A stretch of 27,605 bases of DNA, from contig JAWQRN010000631.1 of assembly GCA_033557685.1 (NCBI GenBank), forward strand, positions 1 through 27,605. The letters are read 5' to 3'. How positions within the stretch are numbered: the stretch's first letter is position 1; each line of letters starts with the position of its first letter. Shown here one piece after another: positions 9,620 to 19,440 of the stretch. Both the position numbers and the translations under genes were made by a program. The notes under the pieces are model-generated. The model saw only the letters and a program-made list of their open reading frames with translations, had not been told where the DNA came from and searched no databases. This stretch comes from Sperchopsis tessellata (lineage: Eukaryota > Arthropoda > Insecta > Coleoptera > Hydrophilidae).

Positions 9620-10823
9620 AAAATATCCATAATACAATAAGCAGATGACGCATGCCTCTGCACAACTGACAGCTCAGTTGATGTCTGCATTGAGAGACTA
9701 AATCAAGCTATGGCAACTGTATACTTTTGGTGCACAAAACACGGATTAAGCTTATCGTAAAATAAATGCAGTATAACAAACTTCAGAAGGCAACATCGTG
9801 TACTCCCACAAGCAATAACGTTTAATAACATAGAAAAACACATTTCAGAAACAAAATTATTGGGAGTGATTTTGGATAAAAAAGTATCTTGGTCAAGTCA
9901 CATTGACTATATACTTATAGAAATGGAGAATGGTGTGAACGTATTAACAATGACTACTAATCTAAATTGGGGTGCAGAACCCAAATTTCACTGCTCTTTT
10001 ATCGGTCTTTCATAAGATCTATTATGGATTATTGTAGTATAGTATATGGATGTGCAAGGAATAACCTCACAAAGATGCTTGATGTATTATAACATAGGTT
10101 TCTAAGAATATGTATTAGATATCTATGGAGTACCTCTAGTGTGGCCATACTCGTGGAAACATGTGAACCCTCTTTAGAACTTAGAATAAGAATAGTAGCC
10201 ATAATGTTTATAATCTACTGCATCGCAAAGGGAAGTTCACTCGCCCAAAAATTCAAGATCAATTATTATTGAATTGGATCTCACCTTATTGAAAGTAAAA
10301 AAGTCGCCAGTTGTAATAGGTGCATACTATGAGTTACGTAGATAATATTGCAAAATACAATAAAACCTTGATATGCGTCTTAAAATGTTCTACAATTAAT
10401 TCACCTATAGACTGTTATTATTATGACAATTTAATTAGATGCCTGGAACCTATTATTAACAATAATAAATTAATGAGCAACTAAACTGGAACTAATACGC
10501 CCTTTCACCCAATCTGATATTATCAATAAAATAAACATACACAAACAAAACCAATTCGTAACTTGGTATAAAAACTATCCAAAAGTAAATGTTTATAGAG
10601 ACATCCAGTAGATGCTACCTAGAAAGCCATGGTCTTCAAAAAAATTGGATTTTGTGAAAACTCTTTGTTGACTCAGAAATAATCAAGGTATTTGCGATTC
10701 GTACCTTTATAAAATCAAATTGAACATCGACTGTAGATGAATTTGAGTAGAGGAAGAAACCCTCGGGCACTGAATTATGAATTGCCCAAGGTTAAAATAA
10801 AAACGTCATATATTTTTTGTATA

Positions 10824-10826
<3 letters not shown>
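9620..10826 (+). mobile_element. I-type LINE reverse transcriptase remnant
   Basis: Plus-strand frames give the end of an RT domain. The catalytic box is Q-stop-ADD (9635-9649), where TAA has replaced the tyrosine of YADD. It is followed by 'CIERLNQAMATVYFWCTKHGLSLS', 'TKLLGVILDKKVSWSSHIDY', 'TNLNWGAEPKF' and, after frame changes, 'DYCSIVYGCARNNLTKMLD' and 'VETCEPSLELRIRIVAIMF'. The order 'LGV.LD...W..HI', 'WGA', 'DYGS..YG.A', 'E..EPPL..R' is that of I/Loner-like LINEs. A later 'NQFVTWYKNYPK' fits the far C-terminal region. The element is 5'-truncated and full of stops. It runs directly into a TA tract that may derive from its 3' tail. Confidence 0.75.

Positions 10827-10859
<33 letters not shown>
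10827..10859. repeat. (TA)n microsatellite
   Basis: About 16 TA units at the 3' edge of the I-type LINE remnant. Confidence 0.95.
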
Positions 10860-10862
<3 letters not shown>

Positions 10863-11984
10863 GAAGCACCCTTCAAAGAACTTATACTTATGCGCGTTTC
10901 CAATTATTGATCTTTTCCTACACTTAACAACAGTAAAGTCGTCCTCTGTTGATTTTAGCAAGACAGATGATGCTGGCTCGATTGGGAGTCCTAGTTTTAA
11001 TAACCGGGAACTGTTTAAAATAATAAGAATGATCATTTGCTTGGACAATTCAGCGTTCAGAATTACACACTTTAAATTCGGTTTTAAGTTCACCAATTAG
11101 TTTCAATGATTCGATTTGATTTTAAGATGGTGTTAATTACTTTTACCGTATCTTGAGCATAACTGATTTCCTCAGAGTTCCCTCCTCCTTCTTGCATGAG
11201 AAGTCATGAAGTGAAATACAGTGGATATGGTACAGATGTTCGCTGTTAGAAAATACTCTAGGTAGTCATCATATCTACCGATTGCACTCGTAGAATTAGC
11301 ACATTTTAGTGGCATATCGACTACACTCCAGCACGATATTTCCTGTATCAATAGACTGGATATTCTAATTTATTAGTGTTATTTCACGGTTTTTGTTCCT
11401 TAGTTCGTCATAGTTTTTTTTTAGCGCAAAATGTAAAAAAGGATGATTAATGCAAACATTCTGCGGCAAGAGAGTTGGAGATTTTATTGCAACCAATATA
11501 CTTTTGAATACAGAAATTTTAAATGAAGGATAATCATCCAGATGGTTAGAATTTATTTTCTCACTATTCAAATCTTCAATAATTATTTTTATTTTAAAAA
11601 ATTTGATAGAGCATCAACATTTAGTTTTGGGTCTAACCTAAAATATGTACAAGTGCATATTTCTCTACACCTTTGATGACAGTAATATCCACGCCTGTTT
11701 GGGTTATGGGGCAATTTCAATTTTACGAGATATTATAATTTTAAAATCATCTTCATTCTCAAATGTTGTAACTTTCGGCAGGTTTCTTTTTGGTTTGTAA
11801 TGAAACGCTAGTAGACATAAATTAAATTATTTTTTTTACAATTGACTGTTTTGTTACTTCAGATTTTTTGTTTGTCAGAGTAAAAGAGTTGTGCTGTAGC
11901 ACTTAGCCTATGGCCCATATACCTAATTTATGCATTAATAAATATCATTTATTTTAAAAACTTATATATACCGGTACATCATAT
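10860..11984. other. Unassigned; weak LINE ORF1-like trace
   Basis: On minus, 11096-10858 reads 'SVLLKSTEDDFTVVKCRKRS', which resembles the 'GF..V..K+++' end of LINE ORF1/gag proteins, but this is a weak resemblance over one short stretch. The remainder (11100-11984) shows nothing I can support; a 68-codon frame at 11365-11571 (-) is unrecognised. Confidence 0.25.
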
Positions 11985-12792
11985 TCCCAGCATTTCTCTA
12001 GGATTTGTCTGATTCCAAAGACTTGGTCTATTGTCGACCTGTTGGGGCTGAATCCGCATTGATATTCTCCAACTATTTCTTCCGCATGTGGTACTAGTCA
12101 TTTAGCAGAATGTTGGACGGAATTTTATACGCTGTATTAAGTAGCGATATTCCTCTGTAATATTCGCATTGTCTCTTTTTATGTATCGGTATTATCACCG
12201 CGGTCTCCCATTCTCGCTTGGTATGATGTTCGCATCTGACGCCTTGTTACTTTTAAGTCTGTTTATCGCCTTTTATATTTCATCTATCGTGATTTTTGCC
12301 TTTTTTGGTGCTACCGTGTGAATTGGTTTTAATTCCTCATCTCTCGATCCGCTTTGATGATTAACAGCCTTTCAAAATATTCTGCCCTGTTTTTCTACTG
12401 ATCTTAATGCCGTTGATTTGGGTTATATGGGTTTCTCAGTTTAGTCACTTTTGTAAAGAAGGTTCTAGCCCCGTTCTAATGCAATTTCATCCACCATCTT
12501 TCTCAGATACGCTCTCTTCTTCTCTCTGCACATTCTTTTGGCGATCTTTCTCGCTTTCAGGAAATCCTCTCTTCGATATCCTTGTTGCCTTCTGACCGGC
12601 TTTGTAAGTTCTTTAGTGTAGCTCGAAAATGTCCATCAAAATTTGGCATTTGCCAAGTAGTGGTCCGACCTTATCTCTTCCCCTCTGTAGCTCCTCACGT
12701 TTAGTATTGAGGATGCATGTCTAGCCGACATCAAGATGTAATCTATCTTGTTGCTTACACGTCCACCTGGTGACAAATAACTGATAGATGCA
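11985..12792 (-). mobile_element. LINE endonuclease-RT fragment, decayed
   Basis: The minus strand begins with the end of an AP-type endonuclease domain: 'SPGGRVSNKIDYILMSARHA', then 'SSILNVRSYRG' and the catalytic 'SDHY' (about 12668-12657). The linker follows with 'EDFLKARKIAKRMCREKKRA' and 'KAITIDEI'-like text. RT motifs 1-2 come next in shifted frames: 'WETAVIIPIHKK', 'EYYRGISLLNTAYKI', and 'QCGFSPNRSTIDQ' with 'IRQILEKCWEY'. The catalytic RT boxes are absent because the fragment stops at about 11985. Several frameshifts make it non-functional. The endonuclease-RT architecture belongs to insect RTE-like/CR1-like LINEs; the exact clade is not resolved. Confidence 0.82.
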
Positions 12793-13195
12793 TACAATAA
12801 TCACATTGAAATACCCTGCTTTGCCGCTAATAAAAAAAGACGATGTCAAGGATATTGACTAATATAATGTTTCATGTTAGGCTCATTATTCAGTTAACAG
12901 TTTCAAGCAGTCAATTTAAATAGATTTGTAAATACCAAAGGGCGCATATCGCTATAAAGAGATTCTCAAAGCAAAAGTGTCAGTAGCAGTAAACACCTAA
13001 AATATCTCCAAGTAGGTGTATCAGAGATTCACTTCAGTGAGGCAATAGAACAAAGATCATTTAAAAGTTCGTCTCAACTTTATACGTACTGCTAAAGCAA
13101 TAGAATTCAAAATAATATGTTGGAGGAATCGTCAGTTGACTTACACTATGAGGACCATATATATGCAGATATCCCCCTAGAGGGCTCGTCTCCAG
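12793..13195. other. No recognised gene
   Basis: A minus-strand 73-codon frame at 13061-13282 overlaps the antisense of the LINE endonuclease and is taken as its shadow. Nothing else is supported. Confidence 0.5.
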
Positions 13196-13579
13196 GTGGA
13201 TAGTTATGCAAATAAACACAATAAAATCACGGCCCTCCTTCGCCGTAGACTTGACCCCAGTAAAGGCAGCTATTGGGACCAACGTAAGAAGGCAGAGGGT
13301 TATTTGTATTCGCCGAGTATAAACTACCGCACATTATCCAGGGCAGCAAAACTAATAGAGTTGGAAAATATATTGGACAAGATTCATTGAGATATTATTG
13401 GTATTAGGGAAGTGCTGAGAAAAGCTTATTCAACTGTTTAAAGCAGATATATGTTTTACTATCGTGGTACTAACAATAGAAGAAATAGTGCGGTTGGTTT
13501 CATGGTTCACAAAAAACACAAAAACCGAATAATCAAGTTTGAGAGCCTATCGGCCAGAGTAGCAAAATTATAAATAAAG

Positions 13580-13589
13580 ATCTCTAGGC
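13580..13589. repeat. Target-site duplication, left copy
   Basis: ATCTCTAGGC, identical to 13720-13729, flanks the 130-bp insertion. Confidence 0.85.
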
Positions 13590-13719
13590 CTCGCAGTGCA
13601 GTGAATTCATTTATTGAAGTAACATCACTCGCCTTAAAAATGTCCCTTGTAACAGTGGACGAAACGTCGGCACTTGTCAGAGCCTCTACACGGTTTCCAC
13701 CCGGAAGCAACATTCATAC
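13590..13719 (-). mobile_element. 130-bp inserted element with 10-bp target duplication
   Basis: The sequence between two perfect copies of ATCTCTAGGC (13580-13589 and 13720-13729) interrupts a LINE reading frame that becomes continuous without it, so it is a true insertion. It has no obvious terminal inverted repeats and no coding capacity. On plus it contains GTCC(11)GGAC followed by GAAACGTCGG (13661-13670), a stem plus GAAAC box that recalls the 3' half of a hammerhead ribozyme. The positions expected to read CTGANGA read CTTAAAA instead. The last 51 bases (13669-13719) match an exon of the F-box gene (8109-8159) and, in part, 26867-26900. The minus orientation is assigned by matching copies A and C; the transcription direction is unknown. 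Confidence 0.8.
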
Positions 13720-13729
13720 ATCTCTAGGC
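13720..13729. repeat. Target-site duplication, right copy
   Basis: ATCTCTAGGC, identical to 13580-13589. After it the LINE frame resumes. Confidence 0.85.
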
Positions 13730-13865
13730 GGTATAAACTCCAAATTCTGCAACACGTATACTCCGACAATCAGACATTCACGAGACGATCGAAGCATTCT
13801 ATGAGAGCAATTAAGATATTTTTGGAGAATATGCAATACAGTCTTGCCAGATTGAATATAAAATA

Positions 13866-15379
13866 AAGAATTACAAGGGATCTCTGATGAAACATACTAA
13901 AAACTGTGGTAAGAAAAATCACGTGACAATGACTGGCACATACCTGACGAAACTCATCGGAGCATTACAAAGTTGGCATTGGATTTCAGTATCATGAGTA
14001 GGAGAATACCGAAGTTGATACAAGGATGAGGGATACAGGAAACTTGGTGCACAAACTTTATCTGAGAAAAATGTGTGTATTTTGAGTTATGAGAGTTCAC
14101 AGCAAAAATAGGTGGAGATATTGTTATAAGTATTTTCGCACATAACTGGCTATCATGGTACAAACAAAACAGCCAATAGTTACAGTTTTGTCGAATATTT
14201 GAAGAATGTATTTATTTATTCTACTGTAACCTATATGTGTCTTATCTATATGGAAATGGTGCAATATATAAAACATAAAAATATAATTACAATGTCTCCT
14301 TCTATATGTAGAAAATACAGTAAAACTCTTACTTATTTCTACTAGATATAAACGTGAATTTATTATGACAGAACCGATTATTTAATTAGTACATTTAATA
14401 TTACCTATATATTTAATTTATGTTAATTTGTAATGTGTGTACGAGTCTTAGTTGTTCGTTATTTTAATATAAATAATAACGTATGATGAGTATTAGGACA
14501 TAACATATGTTGGCTATATGTTTACATTTCTTTATTATAAGCGAACGAAGCTCCCATAAATTATATATGCCATTAATATCAGTATAGAGCCCAAATGGTT
14601 TGGTTTGAAAAGAAATTCGTCCTGATTTTAAAAAACTCATGTGGTATTATCATGGTTTTAAACATTATGCTAAAAAACAAATACGGAGAGATTGTTTCCA
14701 GTTAAATTTAAAATATCTGTCCGTGGCCCTCGAAGAGTAGTTTTGAAGAACTAATTGTTTAAAGGCAGTCGATGAGATCAATAACGTTGTCGGGAGAGTT
14801 AGCGATGTTGACGCAATATTAAATAAAAATATGCGGAAGTGCAGTGTGCTTTGTTTTAGTTAGTGAATATTATAAATTATTGGCGAATTGGTGAGCTGTT
14901 TATTTTTATGCTATCTTGATTCACCAGAATATTTTATTCTGTCAGCATGTTTAATTTAATTAAAGATATTTTTGCATGTTTCTCTTTTAGATATTATGAT
15001 GCTTGTAAATAATCTATTTATCTGCTTTCCTTTCAAGTATTAATTCAATACTTTAAAAGTTACGAGTGTATAAATTTAATCGTACACATTTTTTTATGTT
15101 TAGCAATTTAAGTTGTGGTTCAATTATTATATATTATGGTTATTAACCATTTATTTTATTGTGCTTATATATTTTGATTTAATTAAGTAGTGTATCCTGG
15201 ATGACTCTTTGTTGATCAGGTATCCTTTATAAATGTTGTTCAACTAAGTTACATTAGATAGTTTCTCATTAATAACTATTAGTTTGAATATTTAAAGTAG
15301 TGTTACCGAATATATGTTATATTAATTGATTTATTGGAAATATATTTTATGTAAAGAAGAATTAGAGCCATAACAGCGC
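13866..15379. other. No recognised gene
   Basis: Very AT-rich, especially 14200-15340. No long frames, no transposase or RT motifs and no tRNA-like fold were seen. Confidence 0.55.
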
Positions 15380-15475
15380 AACTATTTATCTGTTCAAACG
15401 GACATCCCAAGGGGAGTATTCTTTTCCTTCTGACTCTAAATAGGATTTTAAATAACAACATTTTTGAATTATGAA
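15380..15475 (+). mobile_element. Possible short RT motif-B scrap of a LINE
   Basis: In one plus-strand frame the protein reads 'AITAQLFICSNGHPKGSILF' followed by 'LLTLNRILNNNIF'. It resembles RT motif B of I- or Jockey-type LINEs ('NG.PQGSVLSP.LFL..IN.I'), with the 'SP' missing. No neighbouring RT block supports it. Confidence 0.35.
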
Positions 15476-15555
15476 CGCATACACGGCGTGCTCATAAAGC
15501 ATTATATAGTAACGTGGATTTCGGTTTCTGTAAACATGATTTATATTTGGAATTA

Positions 15556-17120
15556 CTATCTTCTTCTTCTTCTTGAAATAGGCTTATAGACTATTTTTCC
15601 AGCTTTATGGAGTCCCTTGGGATGCTGATACCCAGCTATCTCTCCATCTCTTTGGTGGTCTACCTGGGGACCTTCTATAGTTTGGCTTTCCGTCTCTTGT
15701 GATTTTTGCAATTCTAGTGTTTTGCATTCTGTTGACATGTTGGTTCCATCCTTGTCTCCTTATCCTCGTTCATCGTATTATGTCCTGTGTGTTACAGTTG
15801 TGTCTTATTTCTACGTTGGGTATTCCATCGAGTAGTGTGTGTCCCGTGATGCTTCGTAGCGTTTTCTTCTCTGTGGTTCGGGCAATGCTTTTGGTTCTGC
15901 TGTTGTCTACTCTAGTTTCTGCGGCATATGTGATTAGTGGTCTAACGCCTCTGATTTTAGGGACCGATTCTTCCATATGATGTCTTTCAAGCATCTGGCT
16001 ATTCTAGATGCTTTATCGGTTTGGGTCTTTACCTCAGCTCGATTGGCTGATATGTCTACTCCTAAGTACCTAAAGGACATCACCTGTTCTATTATTTCAT
16101 AGCTAGTTTACATCTTATAGGTTCTTTTGCTTTAACTAGTGTTTTTGTCTTCTGTACCGCAATCAGCATGTGGTAACGTTTGGCTGTTAGAATTAATGTA
16201 ATAGCCTCTGTAGTTCGTCTCCATGCTCGGATATAATCACTGCATCATCTGCGTAACACAATATTGTAATATCTCCTTTATTAGTACTGAATCTATGCCC
16301 CGCATTTTTTGACATCTGATATTATTTTATCCATAATGAGGTCAGGCTTAGTGATTCTCCTTGTCTTATGCCTGTTGAGATTGGCACTTCTTCTGTCAGG
16401 TTGTTGTTGATAATTATCCTAATCGTTGTGTTAGTGTTCATGTTTTCAATAGTTCTAACGATTTCCTCCGGAGTATTACCCTGTCTCAGTATAGTTGTGA
16501 TGTCATTTAGCCTGACTCGGTCGAACACTTTAGTTAAGTCGTATTCAATAGATTTCTATATGGTATCTGTGGTGAACCTATTTTTTCTGAAGCTCTGTTG
16601 TTCTTCCCGTATCGGCATGAGTTCTGTGATGATACTGCGGATGATTTTCGTGAATAGTTTCAACATGGTGCTTAAGAAAGTTATTCCTCTATAATTTCCT
16701 GGATGTTTTTGTCACCTTTTTTGAAGATAGGAATAGTGATGCTTTTCTTCCAGTCGGTAGGTACAGTTGCTTCATCTAAGATCTTTTGGTAAAACATGAC
16801 TAGTTGGATGTTTACTGGCTTCCATCCGTACATTATCAGTTCATTATTCAGTTCATCGATCCCCGGGGCTTTCCTGTTTTTTAGTTCCTTGGCAATTTTT
16901 TCTACTAGTTCATGGTTGATGCGGGTGGTACTTTCTGCCATTGGTGGTGCTTCCTGGTGCTGGGTCTCATCTTCTTCGAAAATCTGTTTAAAGTGGTTTG
17001 TCCATACTTGTTCCGAGATAGTTTTTGTTGTTAAATATTCGTTGACTTCGCGTTTTCTTTGTCGTATCATTCCCCATATCTTTTTTGACTGCCGTAGAGG
17101 TCATGTTCCATGCCCGCAGT
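15556..17120 (-). mobile_element. LINE RT region with (AAG)n tail, decayed
   Basis: On minus, 17070-16681 is open. 'KKIWGMIRQRKREVNEYLTT' and 'WTNHFKQIFEEDE' form the linker, 'ELKNRKAPGIDELNNELI' is the first RT motif, and 'WKKSITIPIFKKGDK' is the second. Separate frames carry 'FDRVRLNDITTILRQ' (motif A) and 'VPISTGIRQGESLS' (motif B) at 16528-16322. The intact catalytic 'CYADDAVIISEHGDELQRLL' is at 16258-16199, with YADD at 16255-16244. The C-terminal 'VRPLITYAAETR' and 'TLRSITGHTLLDG' follow at 15994-15770, and 'RRSPGRPPKRWRD' near 15660. The element ends in a short tail of AAG units (TTC on plus, 15560-15574). The endonuclease is absent, so it is 5'-truncated, and frame shifts separate the blocks. 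Confidence 0.9.
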
Positions 17121-17654
17121 GAAAGTTTCCTATATATAGCTATATAAAGTTATAGCTGTATGTTAATATGTGATCATGGTTTGTTATTGTTTATATATCC
17201 GGTTAGTAGAGATCCTAAGGCACTCAATTTATATGAATTTTCCCAAAGAGCACAGTAGATTGACTTGCGTGGCAGCACGATTCTTTTGTTGTTAATTTAC
17301 CCAATAATTATTAAATCCTAATCAAATTGAATCTGCATTTCAACAGTTATGACACAAAAAATCAGGGTCCAATTTCTCTTCTCTAACAAGCGATGGACGA
17401 GTGTCATGTGACCATCGCGTGATGACGTTGCAAATGATGTGCAGTCTCCCCAGATAGTTCTTTAACATTTTGAATTGAGTGGAGACCACCCCTTCGGTCC
17501 TTCTTTTCTCGTTTACTTAGGGAGCTTGTATTGGTGGTAACTGCACAAGAAGTCCAAGATTTTAAGGTCCATTCTGTATATAACCTAGAGGTGGGATAAG
17601 CTGGTTATATGCGTGTGCTAGAAAGAAATTATTCTCTAGTATAGTCATATTCAA
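17121..17654. other. No recognised gene
   Basis: Slightly less AT-rich than its surroundings, with a C/T-rich patch around 17455-17515. No frame, RNA or transposon motif could be supported. It leads into the 62-bp tandem repeat. Confidence 0.45.
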
Positions 17655-17905
17655 AGGACAACCATGTGTGGGCTGAGCCAATGTGCTTTTATGTACTCTA
17701 CTAAACGTTATTATATAACACAACTATGTATCGACTGAGCCAATGGGTCTTGCGATACCGTAGTACGCTTTACAACGCAACACAACTATGTATAGACAGA
17801 GTCAGTGTACCTGTTTATAATTTACGATATTGTACTTATTCAAACATTATATATGACAAGAGCAAATATGTACTCTTATACGAAATATTTACAAAACGTA
17901 TGAGG
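17655..17905. repeat. Diverged tandem repeat, 62-bp period
   Basis: Units start at 17655, 17717, 17779 and, weakly, 17841. Each opens with a variant of ACAACTATGTAT followed by GACTGAGCCAATG. Units 1 to 3 are clearly related at exactly 62-bp spacing; unit 4 is more diverged. The 78-codon plus frame over this region is a by-product, because 62 is not a multiple of 3 and the protein shows no repeat. Confidence 0.75.
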
Positions 17906-19440
17906 AGCCTATGTGCCTTGTCATATGTTATTAATGGACCAATATCTGTAGGGGGAGTTTGAGACAGTCAAGTGCGAGTGTTGTATTATACATCATGCAT
18001 GCCAACCAGGTTTGGAATCAATACAGACTTCTGTCTTGAAACTATTTAGCGATTATTTAACGTAAGTTGACTCATTGTCTTAAAAATCCCTGCTCACTTG
18101 TACCGAAAGTCAACTTCCCTTGACAACACTGGCAATTTTCCCCTGTTAAGTTCTTCAGGATTAAGTTCTTCCCGGTGTTATCGAGTTAGTTTTAGGCATT
18201 TAGTTTCACTCGCGATCCTTCTGACGATCTCACGGAAGAATTTTCTATTTCTCTAACAAATATAATAATTCTTGTTGGTGAGAGACCATGACTTTCATTT
18301 CTGACCTTTGACAAGTCCACTAACTCAATGTAGTATGTCCTTACCGATGATCAGCAAAAATGTAAGTATTTTATAATTGTTATAATTACTTTAATTGGGC
18401 CAATTTTAAGTGTATTCATCCTTCTGGGTGGGTAATTTAATTTAAGGTAATGGAAGTGTACATAAAGTATACATCCACCACATTACCACCAATTTATTTT
18501 TTATGGTAGGATTTTATCGGTATTACACCTATACATGAAAGTACCTAAAATATTCATAATGTATTTTATTTTCTTTGAAATTCTAGTCTGCAAGTTTCTT
18601 TCATTCTTTCAACTTTCATTCTACTCTTAATTTGAATTTTCAATAGCTCCTGAGAATAATCACTTCTTCAGTCTATCTTTTATTATAGGAACTTGCAGAA
18701 TGGATATTACAGTAATTTGACAAATGACAATTTAAAATTAAATTGAAGGTTCGGAAAAATTATCTTTGTGAATACATAAATTTTCTTTATTGAAGTTTTG
18801 TGAACAGGAAAGCGTTATAAAGAAAATTTATTCCGGGAGTTCGTAGAAACTTAAAGTTTGAATACCCGGAAGTCCGACCCGACAATCCACTAGAATTAGC
18901 TATTGTCAGTACATATTGAAAATAGTATCATACTATTAACCACAGTAATAGCTATTGATAACATTAAAAAGCACTGAAGGCCTAATAAGTATATAAAACT
19001 ACCGTCAAATTGTATTTCCTAATTGGAAGCGTGAAAGGGTATTATAAATATCTACTTGGTATGGAGTATAATACGGTCATCACGCTAATTAGAACACCTT
19101 AGTTTATGGTAGTATCATAAATTAGTGTTACGTTCAAGCTTATTGATATATGATTGAAAGAATCCTTTTTACAACGACGAAATGAAGTGCTTTCGTTTTC
19201 CACTGAATTATCTGATAGAGGGTATCTAATCTTTAAGAATGGATTAAAGAGAAACTAGGATGGAGTCATGTGAGATAGCTTAGGAACATCTATTTATACG
19301 AGTAACCTGGCAGTATGCTGTTGTGATTACATATATTTGTTCGTGCCTCCAAGATATATATTAGAAAAACAATTGGGTATATTAAAATGACACATACTGA
19401 TAACCTAACATACATAATAATATGTTTATAATATTTTCAT
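17906..19440. other. No recognised gene; some hairpins
   Basis: AAGTTGACT (18064-18072) is inverted as AGTCAACTT near 18108-18116. GGTAATG (18446-18452) is inverted as CATTACC (18481-18487) around GTGTAC/GTATAC. A short frame near 18821-18916 reads 'KFIPGVRRNLKFEYPEVRPD', which looks coding but is only about 30 codons between stops. The stretch 18160-18300, with a TTGGTGAGAGACC end, might be part of an LTR, but no second copy was found. Confidence 0.35.

Larger units (their letters stand above)
13196..13865 (+). mobile_element. LINE endonuclease N-terminus, split by insertion
   Basis: Frames on plus give 'KGSYWDQRKKAEGYLYSPSI', 'NYRTLSRAAKLIELENILDK', 'DIIGIREVLRKAYSTV', 'YYRGTNNRRNSAVGFMVHKK' and 'HKNRIIKFESLSARVAKL', with one stop (TGA) before DIIG and one inside the AYSTV stretch. 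This is the start of a LINE endonuclease ('N.RTL', 'DI..I.EVRR', 'F...Y'). The sequence is then broken at 13590 and resumes after 13729 as 'RYKLQILQ.VY', 'DETIEAFYE'-like text. If 13590-13719 and one copy of the 10-bp repeat are ignored, 'VAKL*IKISRRYKLQILQ' reads straight through in one frame. That shows the element was intact here before the insertion. It is opposite in orientation to the fragment at 11985-12792. Confidence 0.8.

Noticed and set aside
10858..11100. Plus-strand 80-codon frame
   Set aside because: Mirror of a minus frame with a weak LINE ORF1-like phrase; neither is strong enough to call.
15699..15980. Hydrophobic plus-strand frames opposite the LINE at 15.6-17.1 kb
   Set aside because: Antisense shadows of RT coding sequence; the minus strand has the RT motifs in order.
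17726..17962. 78-codon plus frame
   Set aside because: Lies on the 62-bp tandem repeat; the repeat unit is not a multiple of three and the protein shows no periodicity.
18040..18300. Possible LTR end with a TTGGTGAGAGACC primer-site-like stretch
   Set aside because: No second LTR copy, no gag/pol in frame downstream and no target duplication.
18821..18916. Short coding-looking frame KFIPGVRRNLKFEYPEVRPD
   Set aside because: About 30 codons between stops, with no neighbouring block to identify it.
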